Positions 1-6,754 of a stretch of DNA of 9,220 nucleotides are shown here, one piece after another (within the stretch, counting starts at the first letter, position 1; each line of letters begins with the position of its first letter). A program made the translations under genes and the position numbers. A model generated the notes under the pieces. It was not told the origin of the DNA and searched no databases. It saw only the letters and a program-made list of their open reading frames with translations. Source of the stretch: JAZMZS01 sp045580775. GTDB taxonomy: Bacteria > Bacillota > Clostridia > Oscillospirales > CAG-272. The stretch covers positions 1-9,220 of the forward strand of contig JAZNOK010000013.1 in NCBI GenBank assembly GCA_045580775.1, in the 5' to 3' direction.

Positions 1-269
1 TACATTCCGCATCTTTCAGCTTCTTCCTTGATGGTATCAGCTGCCTGCTTCTTCGTACCTACGAAAAGGATCGTTCCATCCTCTGCTGCAACGTTCTGAA
101 TGAAGTTGTAAGCTTCCTCAAACTTCTTTACGGTTTTCTGAAGATCGATAATGTAAATACCGTTTCTTTCAGTGAAGATGTACTCAGCCATCTTGGGGTT
201 CCATCTTCTTGTGTGGTGACCGAAATGTACTCCGGCCTCGAGTAACTGCTTGATTGTAATAACGGACAT
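1..269 (-). CDS. rpsB: 30S ribosomal protein S2, N-terminal part (runs off left edge)
   Basis: This is the first 89 codons of ribosomal protein S2, a component of the small ribosomal subunit. The reverse-strand translation begins MSVITIKQLLEAGVHFGHHT and continues through RRWNPKMAEYIFTERNGIYI. It reaches the LFVGTKKQA segment and ends in EEAERCGM at the window edge. All of these are hallmark stretches of the S2 family. The start is the ATG at 269-267, preceded by an AAGGAGGG ribosome binding site a few bases upstream. The rest of the gene (normally about 230-250 residues in total) lies outside the window. In Firmicutes it is usually followed by tsf, which cannot be seen here. The gene is divergent from polC and has its own promoter and structured leader. 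Identification is secure. Confidence 0.97.
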   Translation of the reverse strand, partial: MSVITIKQLLEAGVHFGHHTRRWNPKMAEYIFTERNGIYIIDLQKTVKKFEEAYNFIQNVAAEDGTILFVGTKKQAADTIKEEAERCGM

Positions 270-388
270 AATAGCCCTCCTTCGGTTATTTTCCACCATA
301 CCGCTATAATGTGTCAGCCTTTCGGCACCGGACACAAAACACAGTATGTGTGTTTTATAGTCATGATCCGGGCAGTTCCGAAACATGC
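270..388 (-). promoter_or_regulatory. rpsB 5' leader with two tandem hairpins
   Basis: The stretch between the predicted rpsB transcription start and its ATG is about 119 nt long and folds well on paper. Read on the minus strand, it holds a perfect 8-bp stem (AAAACACA / TGTGTTTT, 5-nt loop) at 336-356. Directly next to it is a second hairpin at 311-335. That one has a GTGTC/GACAC outer stem and a GCC-GAAA-GGC inner stem capped by a GNRA tetraloop. Neither is followed by a U-run, so neither looks like a terminator. S2 regulates its own mRNA in gammaproteobacteria. A comparable role here is inference. I do not recognise this leader as a named RNA family. Confidence 0.5.
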
Positions 389-394
389 CTTTCA

Positions 395-424
395 ATAATA
401 TCATACATGAGCGTAATAATTCAA
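395..424 (-). promoter_or_regulatory. Sigma-A type promoter for rpsB
   Basis: On the minus strand there is a -35 box TTGAAT (419-424) and a -10 box TATTAT (395-400), separated by 18 bp. A TGn extension (TGA) lies directly before the -10. The predicted start of transcription is near 388. It is placed correctly for rpsB and diverges from the polC promoter about 70 bp away. Confidence 0.6.
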
Positions 425-463
425 GTACAAAGTTATCTGTTTACAAAAAATTTACAATTTATA

Positions 464-486
464 AAAAATCAAAAAAACTGATTTTT
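464..486. repeat. A/T-only inverted repeat between the rpsB and polC promoters
   Basis: AAAAATCA and TGATTTTT form a perfect 8-bp inverted repeat with a 7-nt spacer. It lies in the very AT-rich stretch between the two divergent promoters, just upstream of the polC -35 box. It could act as an upstream promoter element or simply reflect base composition. No gene is present anywhere in 270-601; that stretch holds only the rpsB leader, the two promoters and this repeat. Confidence 0.35.
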
Positions 487-495
487 ATTTTGTTC

Positions 496-525
496 TTGAT
501 TAGTCATTGAATGTTGTGATATACT
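496..525 (+). promoter_or_regulatory. Sigma-A type promoter for polC
   Basis: The -35 box is TTGATT (496-501) and the -10 box is TATACT (520-525). The spacer is 18 bp and a TGA extended -10 element precedes the -10. Transcription would start near 532, giving a leader of about 70 nt before polC. Confidence 0.6.
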
Positions 526-589
526 AAAAAAACAGATTAAAATGCTGACTTGCCTTTGTATATGATTAGAAGTAGCAGAGGCAATTTTC

Positions 590-595
590 AAGGAG
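590..595 (+). promoter_or_regulatory. Ribosome binding site of polC
   Basis: AAGGAG lies 3 nt before the ATG at 599 and 6 nt before the ATG at 602. The wider spacing is closer to the optimum, so the second of the two consecutive ATG codons is preferred as the start. The choice changes the protein by one Met only. Confidence 0.7.
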
Positions 596-601
596 AAGAT
601 G

Positions 602-3600
602 ATGAATAAGAGTTTTTGCGAGTATTTTGTTAAATACAAACCACAAAAAGAACATTTCGAGTTCATAGATGCCATCACCGACTGGAGTGTTCGTGTAGAC
701 CGAGAATCCAGACGTGTTGAGGTAACAGCATCTTTATGTGAGCACGTGGATCAGATGCTGATGATCGAGATCGAAAATGAAATAACAAAGTCGTATTCGC
801 TTCTAAGCACACGAATATTTCCTAAATATGATTCTGCATTATTTTCAGTTGATGCGATTCGTGAGGTAATTTACGAAGCGTTGAGGACCGGACTTATAAA
901 CAATGGCTTTTTTGACGGTGCCGGTTATGAGTACGATGATCAAAGAGTATTGATCAAGATTCCTTTTCTTGCATCGGGTGTTGATTATCTTAGTGCTACA
1001 AAATGCAAGAGTGTTGTTAGTGCTATAATTGAGAATAGATATGGCCTTGTATTTCGTGTAGATATAGAGTCCAGTGAGGATTCCGCAGAGAAAACCAGGC
1101 AACGACAAGACTATATAGACAGTATTCTTGAGCAATATGACAGAAATCTCAAATTTGCTGCTGAGAGCTATGATGAGCGTATAAAAAATGCAACTCCCGT
1201 TCAGGAGAGTAACGGCGGATTTGGCGGAGGATGGCAACGCCGTCCTAAGAGAGAAGTCCCTATGGTAGATCATGATGCTTCGGTTTACAATGCACTGAGA
1301 GCGAAGATGAATGAGGAAAATGGCAGTAGTGAACACTCTTCTGTTTCAACTACAGAGATCTCATCGAGCAGATTGGATTATCTTTCTGTCGAAGAAGGCA
1401 TCACCACATCAGGTCTTATGAAGTTTTGTATCTCCGAACCTCAACTGTTGCTTGGTACAGCGATAGATTATGACAAGCTTTTGCCTATCGAGGCTCTGAA
1501 CTGTGAGTGCAAGGATGTTTCCTTTTGCGGTGAAGTCTTTGAATGCACCAAGGAGGAAAGCAGAAAAGGGGACAGATATAATATAACTATCGGTGTAACC
1601 GATAACGCATCTTCAATATACATAAAATGCTCAAAACCCAAAACCGAAAGCGGTTGGGTAGACGGTATAAAACCAGGAAAATCTATTGCAGTTAAGGGGA
1701 GCGTCCAGCGAAGTGACTTCGACGGTGAGTTTAATGCAAACCCTAAAGCGATAGCTGAGGTAAAGCGTATTCTTCGGTCTGATAAGGCTGAAAAAAAACG
1801 AGTTGAGCTTCATGTACATACCAATATGTCTGCGATGGATGCTATTATAGTTCCTGATGATCTCGTTAAAACGGCAAAACGATGGGGACATCCTAAGATC
1901 GCTGTTACCGATCACGGTAACGTACAGGCTTTTCCTGAGATAATGAAAAGTGCACGCAAGCAAGAGTATGATGTTATATACGGTATGGAGGCGTATTACG
2001 TCGACGATACAGAGGGAGCGGTCAGCGGAGACAAGAATGAAAGTTTCGACGGGGAGTTTGTAGTATTCGATATTGAGACTACAGGTCTATCGCCTCTGAA
2101 CTGTAAGATCACCGAGATCGGTGCTGTACTGATGCGTGGGTCCGAGATAGTTGATAAGTTTAATACTTTTGTAAATCCCGAGGTGCATATACCCGAAAAC
2201 ATAACCGCACTTACTTCTATCACTGATGAAATGGTTGCCGATGCTCCGAAAATATCAGAAGCACTTCCGAAGTTTTTGGAATTTGCCGGGGATAGGATCC
2301 TTATTGCTCACAATGCGAATTTTGATATTGGATTTATCAGAGTTGCAGCAGAAGAGCTGAAAATTCCATTTGAAAATACTTATATTGATACTGTAGCACT
2401 TTCCAGGTATTTGAATCCGGAACTTAAAAATCATAAGCTTGATACTTTGGCAAAATACTTTTCTCTTGGGGATTTTCATCATCACAGAGCCTGTGATGAT
2501 GCACATATTCTTGGGTTGATATTTGCCAAAATGACCGAAAAGATCAAAGGTGAAGGTGTTTTTGATACTGCCGGTATGGTAAAGTCAATGGCGGATAAAT
2601 GTGACCCGTCTAAGTTAAAGACATACCATATGATTATGCTTGTGCGTAACTACACCGGACTGAAGAATTTATATAAGCTGATATCAGCAAGCTATCTGGA
2701 TTATTTTTACAAAAAACCACGCATTCCTAAAAGTCTGCTTGAGAGATACAGAGAGGGGATCATATTAGGATCTGCATGTGAGCAGGGTGAGCTGTTTCGT
2801 GCGGTGCTTGAGGGAAAGAGTGAAAGTGATATAAAAAAGATAGCTGAATTTTACGACTATCTTGAAATACAGCCGATATGCAACAACCGGTTCTTGGTTC
2901 AAGAAGGAAAGGTTAAAGACGATGAGGGACTGAGAGAGCTGAATAGGCGTATAGTCAACATCGGTCGCGAAGTAGGAAAGCCTGTATGTGCCACATGCGA
3001 CGCTCACTTTCTTAATAAAGAGGATGAATTGTATAGGAAAATACTACTGGCAGGTTTAAAGTTCAAGGATGCAGACAAAGACGTAGGAATTTATCTCAGA
3101 ACTACAGATGAGATGCTTGAGGAGTTTTCTTACCTCGGCGAGGAGACAGCCTACGAGGTCGTTGTAGAAAATACAAATCTCATTGCAGATATGTGTGAGT
3201 CAATTCTGCCAATACCGGATGGAACTTACACTCCTAACATGGAAGGTGCTGAAGAAGATCTTCAGACCAGTTGTTGGAACAGAGCAAAATCCATGTACGG
3301 TGATCCTTTGCCCGATATCGTAAAGAACAGACTTCAAAAAGAGCTTGATTCTATAATAAAGCACGGCTTTGCGGTGCTTTATATGATAGCTGTAAAACTT
3401 GTAGCTTACTCTGAGAGTCAGGGATATCTTGTCGGTTCGCGTGGTTCTGTCGGATCATCTTTTGTCGCAACAATGTCCGGAATATCCGAAGTAAACCCAT
3501 TACCTCCTCATTATTACTGCCCTAAGTGTCAGTATAATCAGTTTTTTACAGACGGCAGTGTCGGGTCCGGTTTTGACCTGCCTGATGCTTACTGCCCTAA

Positions 3601-5098
3601 TTGCAATACTAAATTGATAGGTGAAGGCCACGATATTCCCTTTGAGACGTTTTTGGGATTTTACGGTGATAAGTCCCCTGATATTGATCTTAATTTTTCA
3701 GGGGAAGTTCAGGGAAAGGTTCATAAGTACACAGAGGAGCTTTTTGGTGAAGGAAATGTCTTTAGAGCAGGTACAATAGGAACACTAGCATCTAAGACAG
3801 CTTACGGTTTTGTTGCTAAATATCTTGAAGGGAAGGGCATCTCAGCTTCTAAAGCTGAGATAAACAGAATTATCAATAACTGTGTTGGTGTCAAGAGAAC
3901 AACAGGACAGCATCCGGGTGGAATTATTGTTATTCCGAGAGAATACGAGGTATATGATTTTACACCTGTTCAGCATCCGGCTGACGATCCGAATTCTGAC
4001 ATCATTACAACTCACTTTCAGTTTTCTTATCTTCATGATACTATATTGAAGCTGGATGAACTCGGCCACGATATGCCGACAAAATATAAGTGGCTGGAAA
4101 AATATACAAACACCAGTGTAATGGATGTTCCGATGAATGATCCTCGCGTTTACGGACTTTTTGCTTCCACTGAACCTCTTGGTATAAAGAGTGAAGATAT
4201 AGGTGCAAATCTCGGAACATACGGTCTTCCGGAGTTCGGAACCCGTTTTGTTATGAAGATGGTTGAAGAAGCAAAACCGAAAAACTTCGCAGATCTGCTT
4301 CAGATATCGGGACTATCTCACGGAACAGACGTATGGACCGGCAATGCACAGGATCTGATAAATGACGGAATATGTACAATATCTAATGTTATTGGGTGCC
4401 GTGACAATATCATGAACGACCTTATAGCGTATGGTCTTGAGAATGCAATGGCATTTAAGATCATGGAATCCGTACGTAAAGGAAAGGGTCTCTCCGATGA
4501 GTGGGAACAGGCTATGATAGAGCATAATGTTCCCGAATGGTACATATCTTCTTGCAAGAAGATCAAGTACATGTTTCCAAAGGCCCATGCCGCGGCATAC
4601 GTCATGTCTGCTATTCGTCTGGGATGGTATAAGGTTAATTACCCGGTTGAATTCTATGCTGCGTTTTTTACAGTTGCACCGGGTGGCTTTGATGCAGAGA
4701 TAGTTTTGGGCGGTCTTCCTTCTGTCAACAGATTTATTAAAGAAGTCGATGAAAAAGGTAAAGATGCTTCTCAAAAGGATAAAGAACTTCAGAATACTCT
4801 TTACCTTGTCAGAGAAGCTCTTGCAAGAAAGATCGTATTCTTACCAATTGATCTGTATAGATCTGATTCGAGAGCGTTTACTATTGAAGACGGCAAGATA
4901 AGGCTGCCTTTTTCAACCTTAAACGGACTTGGCGAGCGTGCAGCTCAAAGTATTGTTGAAGCACGAGTAAACGGTGAGTTCTCTTCAAAAGAAGATCTGA
5001 AAAACAGAGCTCAGCTGTCGAAGTCAGTTCTTGAGGTTTTTGATAAAGTAGGCGTAACCTCTGATATGACCGAAACCGATCAGTTGACATTCTTTTAA
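602..5098 (+). CDS. polC: DNA polymerase III alpha subunit, PolC type
   Basis: This is the replicative DNA polymerase of low-GC Gram-positives, with a built-in 3'-5' proofreading exonuclease. Domains in order: an N-terminal domain; a polar, Gly-rich linker (about 195-290); an OB fold (about 305-395); and the first half of the PHP domain (HVHT at 404-407, TDHG at 436-439). A DEDDh exonuclease then interrupts the PHP domain (D490, E492, D575, H628, D633), and the second PHP half follows (D800, H802). The polymerase core has a four-cysteine zinc site (C973, C976, C998, C1001) and catalytic aspartates D1027 and D1029 in PDIDLNF, plus D1152 in LKLDELGHD. A helix-hairpin-helix region lies near 1437-1490. 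The last five residues, QLTFF, match the beta-clamp binding motif at the PolC C-terminus. At 1498 residues it is somewhat longer than the usual 1430-1450, mainly before the OB fold. All catalytic residues are present. The gene is monocistronic and ends at the terminator at 5106-5145. Confidence 0.98.
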   Translation: MNKSFCEYFVKYKPQKEHFEFIDAITDWSVRVDRESRRVEVTASLCEHVDQMLMIEIENEITKSYSLLSTRIFPKYDSALFSVDAIREVIYEALRTGLINNGFFDGAGYEYDDQRVLIKIPFLASGVDYLSATKCKSVVSAIIENRYGLVFRVDIESSEDSAEKTRQRQDYIDSILEQYDRNLKFAAESYDERIKNATPVQESNGGFGGGWQRRPKREVPMVDHDASVYNALRAKMNEENGSSEHSSVSTTEISSSRLDYLSVEEGITTSGLMKFCISEPQLLLGTAIDYDKLLPIEALNCECKDVSFCGEVFECTKEESRKGDRYNITIGVTDNASSIYIKCSKPKTESGWVDGIKPGKSIAVKGSVQRSDFDGEFNANPKAIAEVKRILRSDKAEKKRVELHVHTNMSAMDAIIVPDDLVKTAKRWGHPKIAVTDHGNVQAFPEIMKSARKQEYDVIYGMEAYYVDDTEGAVSGDKNESFDGEFVVFDIETTGLSPLNCKITEIGAVLMRGSEIVDKFNTFVNPEVHIPENITALTSITDEMVADAPKISEALPKFLEFAGDRILIAHNANFDIGFIRVAAEELKIPFENTYIDTVALSRYLNPELKNHKLDTLAKYFSLGDFHHHRACDDAHILGLIFAKMTEKIKGEGVFDTAGMVKSMADKCDPSKLKTYHMIMLVRNYTGLKNLYKLISASYLDYFYKKPRIPKSLLERYREGIILGSACEQGELFRAVLEGKSESDIKKIAEFYDYLEIQPICNNRFLVQEGKVKDDEGLRELNRRIVNIGREVGKPVCATCDAHFLNKEDELYRKILLAGLKFKDADKDVGIYLRTTDEMLEEFSYLGEETAYEVVVENTNLIADMCESILPIPDGTYTPNMEGAEEDLQTSCWNRAKSMYGDPLPDIVKNRLQKELDSIIKHGFAVLYMIAVKLVAYSESQGYLVGSRGSVGSSFVATMSGISEVNPLPPHYYCPKCQYNQFFTDGSVGSGFDLPDAYCPNCNTKLIGEGHDIPFETFLGFYGDKSPDIDLNFSGEVQGKVHKYTEELFGEGNVFRAGTIGTLASKTAYGFVAKYLEGKGISASKAEINRIINNCVGVKRTTGQHPGGIIVIPREYEVYDFTPVQHPADDPNSDIITTHFQFSYLHDTILKLDELGHDMPTKYKWLEKYTNTSVMDVPMNDPRVYGLFASTEPLGIKSEDIGANLGTYGLPEFGTRFVMKMVEEAKPKNFADLLQISGLSHGTDVWTGNAQDLINDGICTISNVIGCRDNIMNDLIAYGLENAMAFKIMESVRKGKGLSDEWEQAMIEHNVPEWYISSCKKIKYMFPKAHAAAYVMSAIRLGWYKVNYPVEFYAAFFTVAPGGFDAEIVLGGLPSVNRFIKEVDEKGKDASQKDKELQNTLYLVREALARKIVFLPIDLYRSDSRAFTIEDGKIRLPFSTLNGLGERAAQSIVEARVNGEFSSKEDLKNRAQLSKSVLEVFDKVGVTSDMTETDQLTFF

Positions 5099-5105
5099 TA
5101 TACGC

Positions 5106-5145
5106 AAAAAGCATCATCTGAAATCTTGTCAGATGATGCTTTTTT
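5106..5145. terminator. Bidirectional intrinsic terminator between polC and the S24 repressor gene
   Basis: A perfect GC-containing stem (GCATCATCTGA / TCAGATGATGC, 7-nt loop) is flanked by an A-tract on the left and a T-tract on the right. It therefore reads as stem plus U-run on both strands. It lies 7 nt after the polC stop and just after the stop of the convergent repressor gene, so one hairpin can end both transcripts. Confidence 0.9.
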
Positions 5146-5149
5146 AAAA

Positions 5150-5986
5150 TTAACTTTTTTTTGTTTTAAGCCTTCCTAAAACGAGTCCGATACAAGAACT
5201 CGACATAAATTCTGATAACGGCAGGTCGTTATAATCATTATTAAGAGATATAAGCCTGTCACCGCCGAACTTCTTGAAATATGCTTGTCCGTCACATACG
5301 AAGATGCCAAGCTCCCCTTCCATGACTGAGGATTGCTCCTTGACTATCAGAATATCTCCGTCAGAGTATTCCGGCATCATACTATCGCCGCTTACTTTCA
5401 GTGCGTAGGAAGCTTCTGCTACCTTTCCTGTGTTTTTGACTCTGATCATAGAAGCAGCAGGCTGTTCGAGAAATTCTCCCGTACCGGCAGAAACCGGCGT
5501 ACTGTAAAGCGGAAGCTGCTTGATCGTGAATTCAGCAGGCGTAGGAGTGATGACGGTCTGAGGTTTCGGCTTTTCTTTTTTCTCATCTGAATTGTCAGAT
5601 GAGAAATCTGAATCTTTTTTCTGAAATGATGAGATCTTATCGGCGGCAATTTTGGTGGTGTCATTTTCGGATGCACCTATTCTTGTAAGTTCATTTTTGA
5701 TAATAAGCTCTGTGAGATTTTTTCCATGTTCATCCAGCTGTCTGAATTTGATCAGAAGTTCCTGCTCTTCGTTTGTATATGTACCGTTGTTAATCTCACA
5801 AAGTGTATCAACAGTTGTGTCTAAAGCTTTTGATATAGCGATTGCCGCTGAAAGTTTAGGTTCTTCAATTATTCCTGAGAAAAGCTTTGAAAGGGTACCC
5901 AGAGGGATGCCGCAGATCTTTGACAGTTCATTTGTGGTATAACCTTTTTCTTTTTTTAACTTTTTTGCATTTTCAATAAATGACAT
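5150..5986 (-). CDS. XRE-type HTH repressor with C-terminal S24 (LexA/CI-like) self-cleaving peptidase domain
   Basis: A 278-residue transcriptional repressor. Residues 1-65 form an XRE/lambda-type helix-turn-helix domain (the YTTNELSKICGIPLGTLSKL region). Residues about 74-102 look helical and may aid dimerisation. Residues 105-152 are a polar, Ser/Asp/Lys/Pro-rich linker. The rest is an S24 peptidase domain with an Ala-Gly cleavage site at 167-168, nucleophile S202 in SGDSM and general base K238 in YFKKF. All the parts for RecA-stimulated self-cleavage are visible. LexA itself has a winged helix and about 200 residues, so the closer comparison is HdiR of Lactococcus or phage CI/ImmR repressors. 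The start is the only ATG in frame, but its AAGGAAG lies about 14 nt upstream, which implies weak translation. It converges on polC and diverges from the small membrane protein gene at 6283, its most likely target. No phage genes are nearby. Confidence 0.9.
   Translation of the reverse strand: MSFIENAKKLKKEKGYTTNELSKICGIPLGTLSKLFSGIIEEPKLSAAIAISKALDTTVDTLCEINNGTYTNEEQELLIKFRQLDEHGKNLTELIIKNELTRIGASENDTTKIAADKISSFQKKDSDFSSDNSDEKKEKPKPQTVITPTPAEFTIKQLPLYSTPVSAGTGEFLEQPAASMIRVKNTGKVAEASYALKVSGDSMMPEYSDGDILIVKEQSSVMEGELGIFVCDGQAYFKKFGGDRLISLNNDYNDLPLSEFMSSSCIGLVLGRLKTKKS
5579..5606. repeat. Perfect 12-bp inverted repeat inside the repressor's linker-coding region
   Basis: TTTCTCATCTGA and TCAGATGAGAAA are exact reverse complements separated by 4 bases. 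The repeat lies in codons for the Ser/Asp-rich linker. Its inner arms (TCATCTGA / TCAGATGA) are identical to the inner arms of the terminator at 5106-5145. It may be an mRNA hairpin, a protein-binding site or chance in a low-complexity segment. Confidence 0.6.
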
Positions 5987-6121
5987 AAAAATGTACCATT
6001 CTTCCTTTTATAATATCCTGATTATTGTCCTGTAATGGAACACAGTGCTTGAAGCAGTTTTGAAAATGTAATGATATCCGCTGTATCCGATAATGGAAGA
6101 AAACACTTGCTCCTTGATGCC

Positions 6122-6150
6122 ATTATATCAGTATTTTTGCAATTTGTAAA
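6122..6150 (-). promoter_or_regulatory. Promoter of the S24 repressor gene
   Basis: On the minus strand there is a -35 box TTTACA (6145-6150), a 17-bp spacer and a consensus -10 box TATAAT (6122-6127) preceded by a TGA extension. Transcription would start near 6115, giving a leader of about 128 nt before the repressor ATG at 5986. The leader contains two copies of TAATGGAA as read on the plus strand (6033-6040 and 6091-6098). Confidence 0.65.
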
Positions 6151-6187
6151 GAGGAAAAGCAAATATTTCTTCCAAAATTAGAAAAAA

Positions 6188-6232
6188 TATTTTGAAAAAT
6201 ATGTCAAAATACTATTGACAACTTCCAGAAGT
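6188..6232. promoter_or_regulatory. Cluster of overlapping palindromes, candidate operator
   Basis: Three perfect inverted repeats lie in 45 bp. TATTTTGA-N8-TCAAAATA spans 6188-6211. TGTCAA-N7-TTGACA spans 6202-6220, and its right arm is the -35 box. ACTTC-CA-GAAGT spans 6221-6232, inside the promoter spacer. A repressor bound at any of these would block the rightward promoter. The obvious candidate is the divergent S24 repressor. No canonical Firmicute LexA box (GAAC-N4-GTTC) is seen. Which repeat is the true operator cannot be told from one sequence. Confidence 0.45.
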
Positions 6233-6243
6233 GGATGTATAAT
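6215..6243 (+). promoter_or_regulatory. Perfect consensus sigma-A promoter for the small membrane protein gene
   Basis: TTGACA (6215-6220), exactly 17 bp, then TATAAT (6238-6243). Both hexamers and the spacing are the textbook optimum. Transcription would start near 6250, leaving a leader of about 33 nt before the ATG at 6283. The match is better than that of any other promoter in the window. This suggests a gene that is very strongly expressed once repression is lifted. Confidence 0.85.
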
Positions 6244-6282
6244 GATGTCACAAGTTCCAAAACAAGAAAAGAGTGGTGCTCG

Positions 6283-6660
6283 ATGAAAAATAATAGAAAT
6301 TTATACAATGTCCAAAACAACTACAGCTATAATTACCGTTCAGGATGTTTCCAAGAAAACGATAGCGTATATTGTTCGTCTGCTTTAAGTGCTAAAACAA
6401 ACTCATTTTGTATTCGAAGCAATCAAGTTGCTCGCGGGACTCGCAGTCTTACAGTTTTGCGTTATGTTGTGAAACTGTTAGCCTGTATATTTAACAGCGA
6501 TCGGTTTGCAGCCTACTTCGTTGGCTTTACGTTGTTTGCAATAGTCGGTATCATAGGAGGGGTCGAATTTGGCAGACTTGCAATTAACAGCGGAATTATA
6601 TACTCTTTCTTGCTTTTGATCTGCTGTTCTGTTGTTATCTACAGAAAAAACAAACAATAA
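6283..6660 (+). CDS. Small membrane protein of unknown function, divergent from the S24 repressor
   Basis: A 125-residue protein that I do not recognise. Residues 1-48 are polar and rich in Asn, Tyr, Ser and Cys. Residues 49-70 (with RGTRSLTVLRYVVKLL) look like a basic amphipathic helix. Two hydrophobic helices follow at about 75-97 and 103-120, joined by a short EFGRLAINSG turn, with a basic RKNKQ tail. The positive charges before helix 1 and after helix 2 suggest both ends are cytoplasmic. The ATG at 6283 is chosen because the only upstream in-frame ATG (6235) overlaps the -10 box and could not be in the mRNA. The ribosome binding site (GAGTGGTG) is weak. The gene sits alone between its own promoter and terminator. 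By position it may be a damage-inducible effector such as a division inhibitor, but it lacks the LysM architecture of YneA. That role is inference. Confidence 0.8.
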   Translation: MKNNRNLYNVQNNYSYNYRSGCFQENDSVYCSSALSAKTNSFCIRSNQVARGTRSLTVLRYVVKLLACIFNSDRFAAYFVGFTLFAIVGIIGGVEFGRLAINSGIIYSFLLLICCSVVIYRKNKQ

Positions 6661-6668
6661 TTATTTGG

Positions 6669-6706
6669 TCCGGTATGTAATAACAGTTACATACCGGATC
6701 TCTTTT
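6669..6706 (+). terminator. Intrinsic terminator after the small membrane protein gene
   Basis: A perfect 12-bp stem TCCGGTATGTAA / TTACATACCGGA with a 6-nt loop (6669-6698) is followed by the T-rich tract TCTCTTTT. It begins 8 nt after the stop codon. The tail is imperfect but the stem is strong. On the minus strand it lies downstream of spoIIP but has no U-run in that direction. Confidence 0.75.
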
Positions 6707-6754
6707 GATGAAAAGCGATTCTTTCATAAAATTATGCTATGTTAGTAGTTTGTT

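Noticed and set aside
845..1336. Minus-strand open frame of 163 codons inside polC, and similar frames at 1631-1963 and 4313-4774
   Set aside because: They are antisense to a certain PolC coding region, lack ribosome binding sites and show no recognisable protein features.
5150..5986. Calling the S24 repressor LexA
   Set aside because: The N-terminal domain is XRE-type rather than the LexA winged helix, the protein is about 70 residues longer, and no LexA box is present in the divergent promoter region.
6235..6282. Longer form of the small membrane protein starting at the ATG at 6235
   Set aside because: This ATG overlaps the -10 box of a perfect promoter, so it would lie upstream of the transcript. 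The ATG at 6283 is used instead.
5150..6660. Prophage or integrated element around the CI-like repressor
   Set aside because: There is no integrase, structural phage gene, tRNA target or flanking direct repeat, and the neighbours are core genes on both sides.
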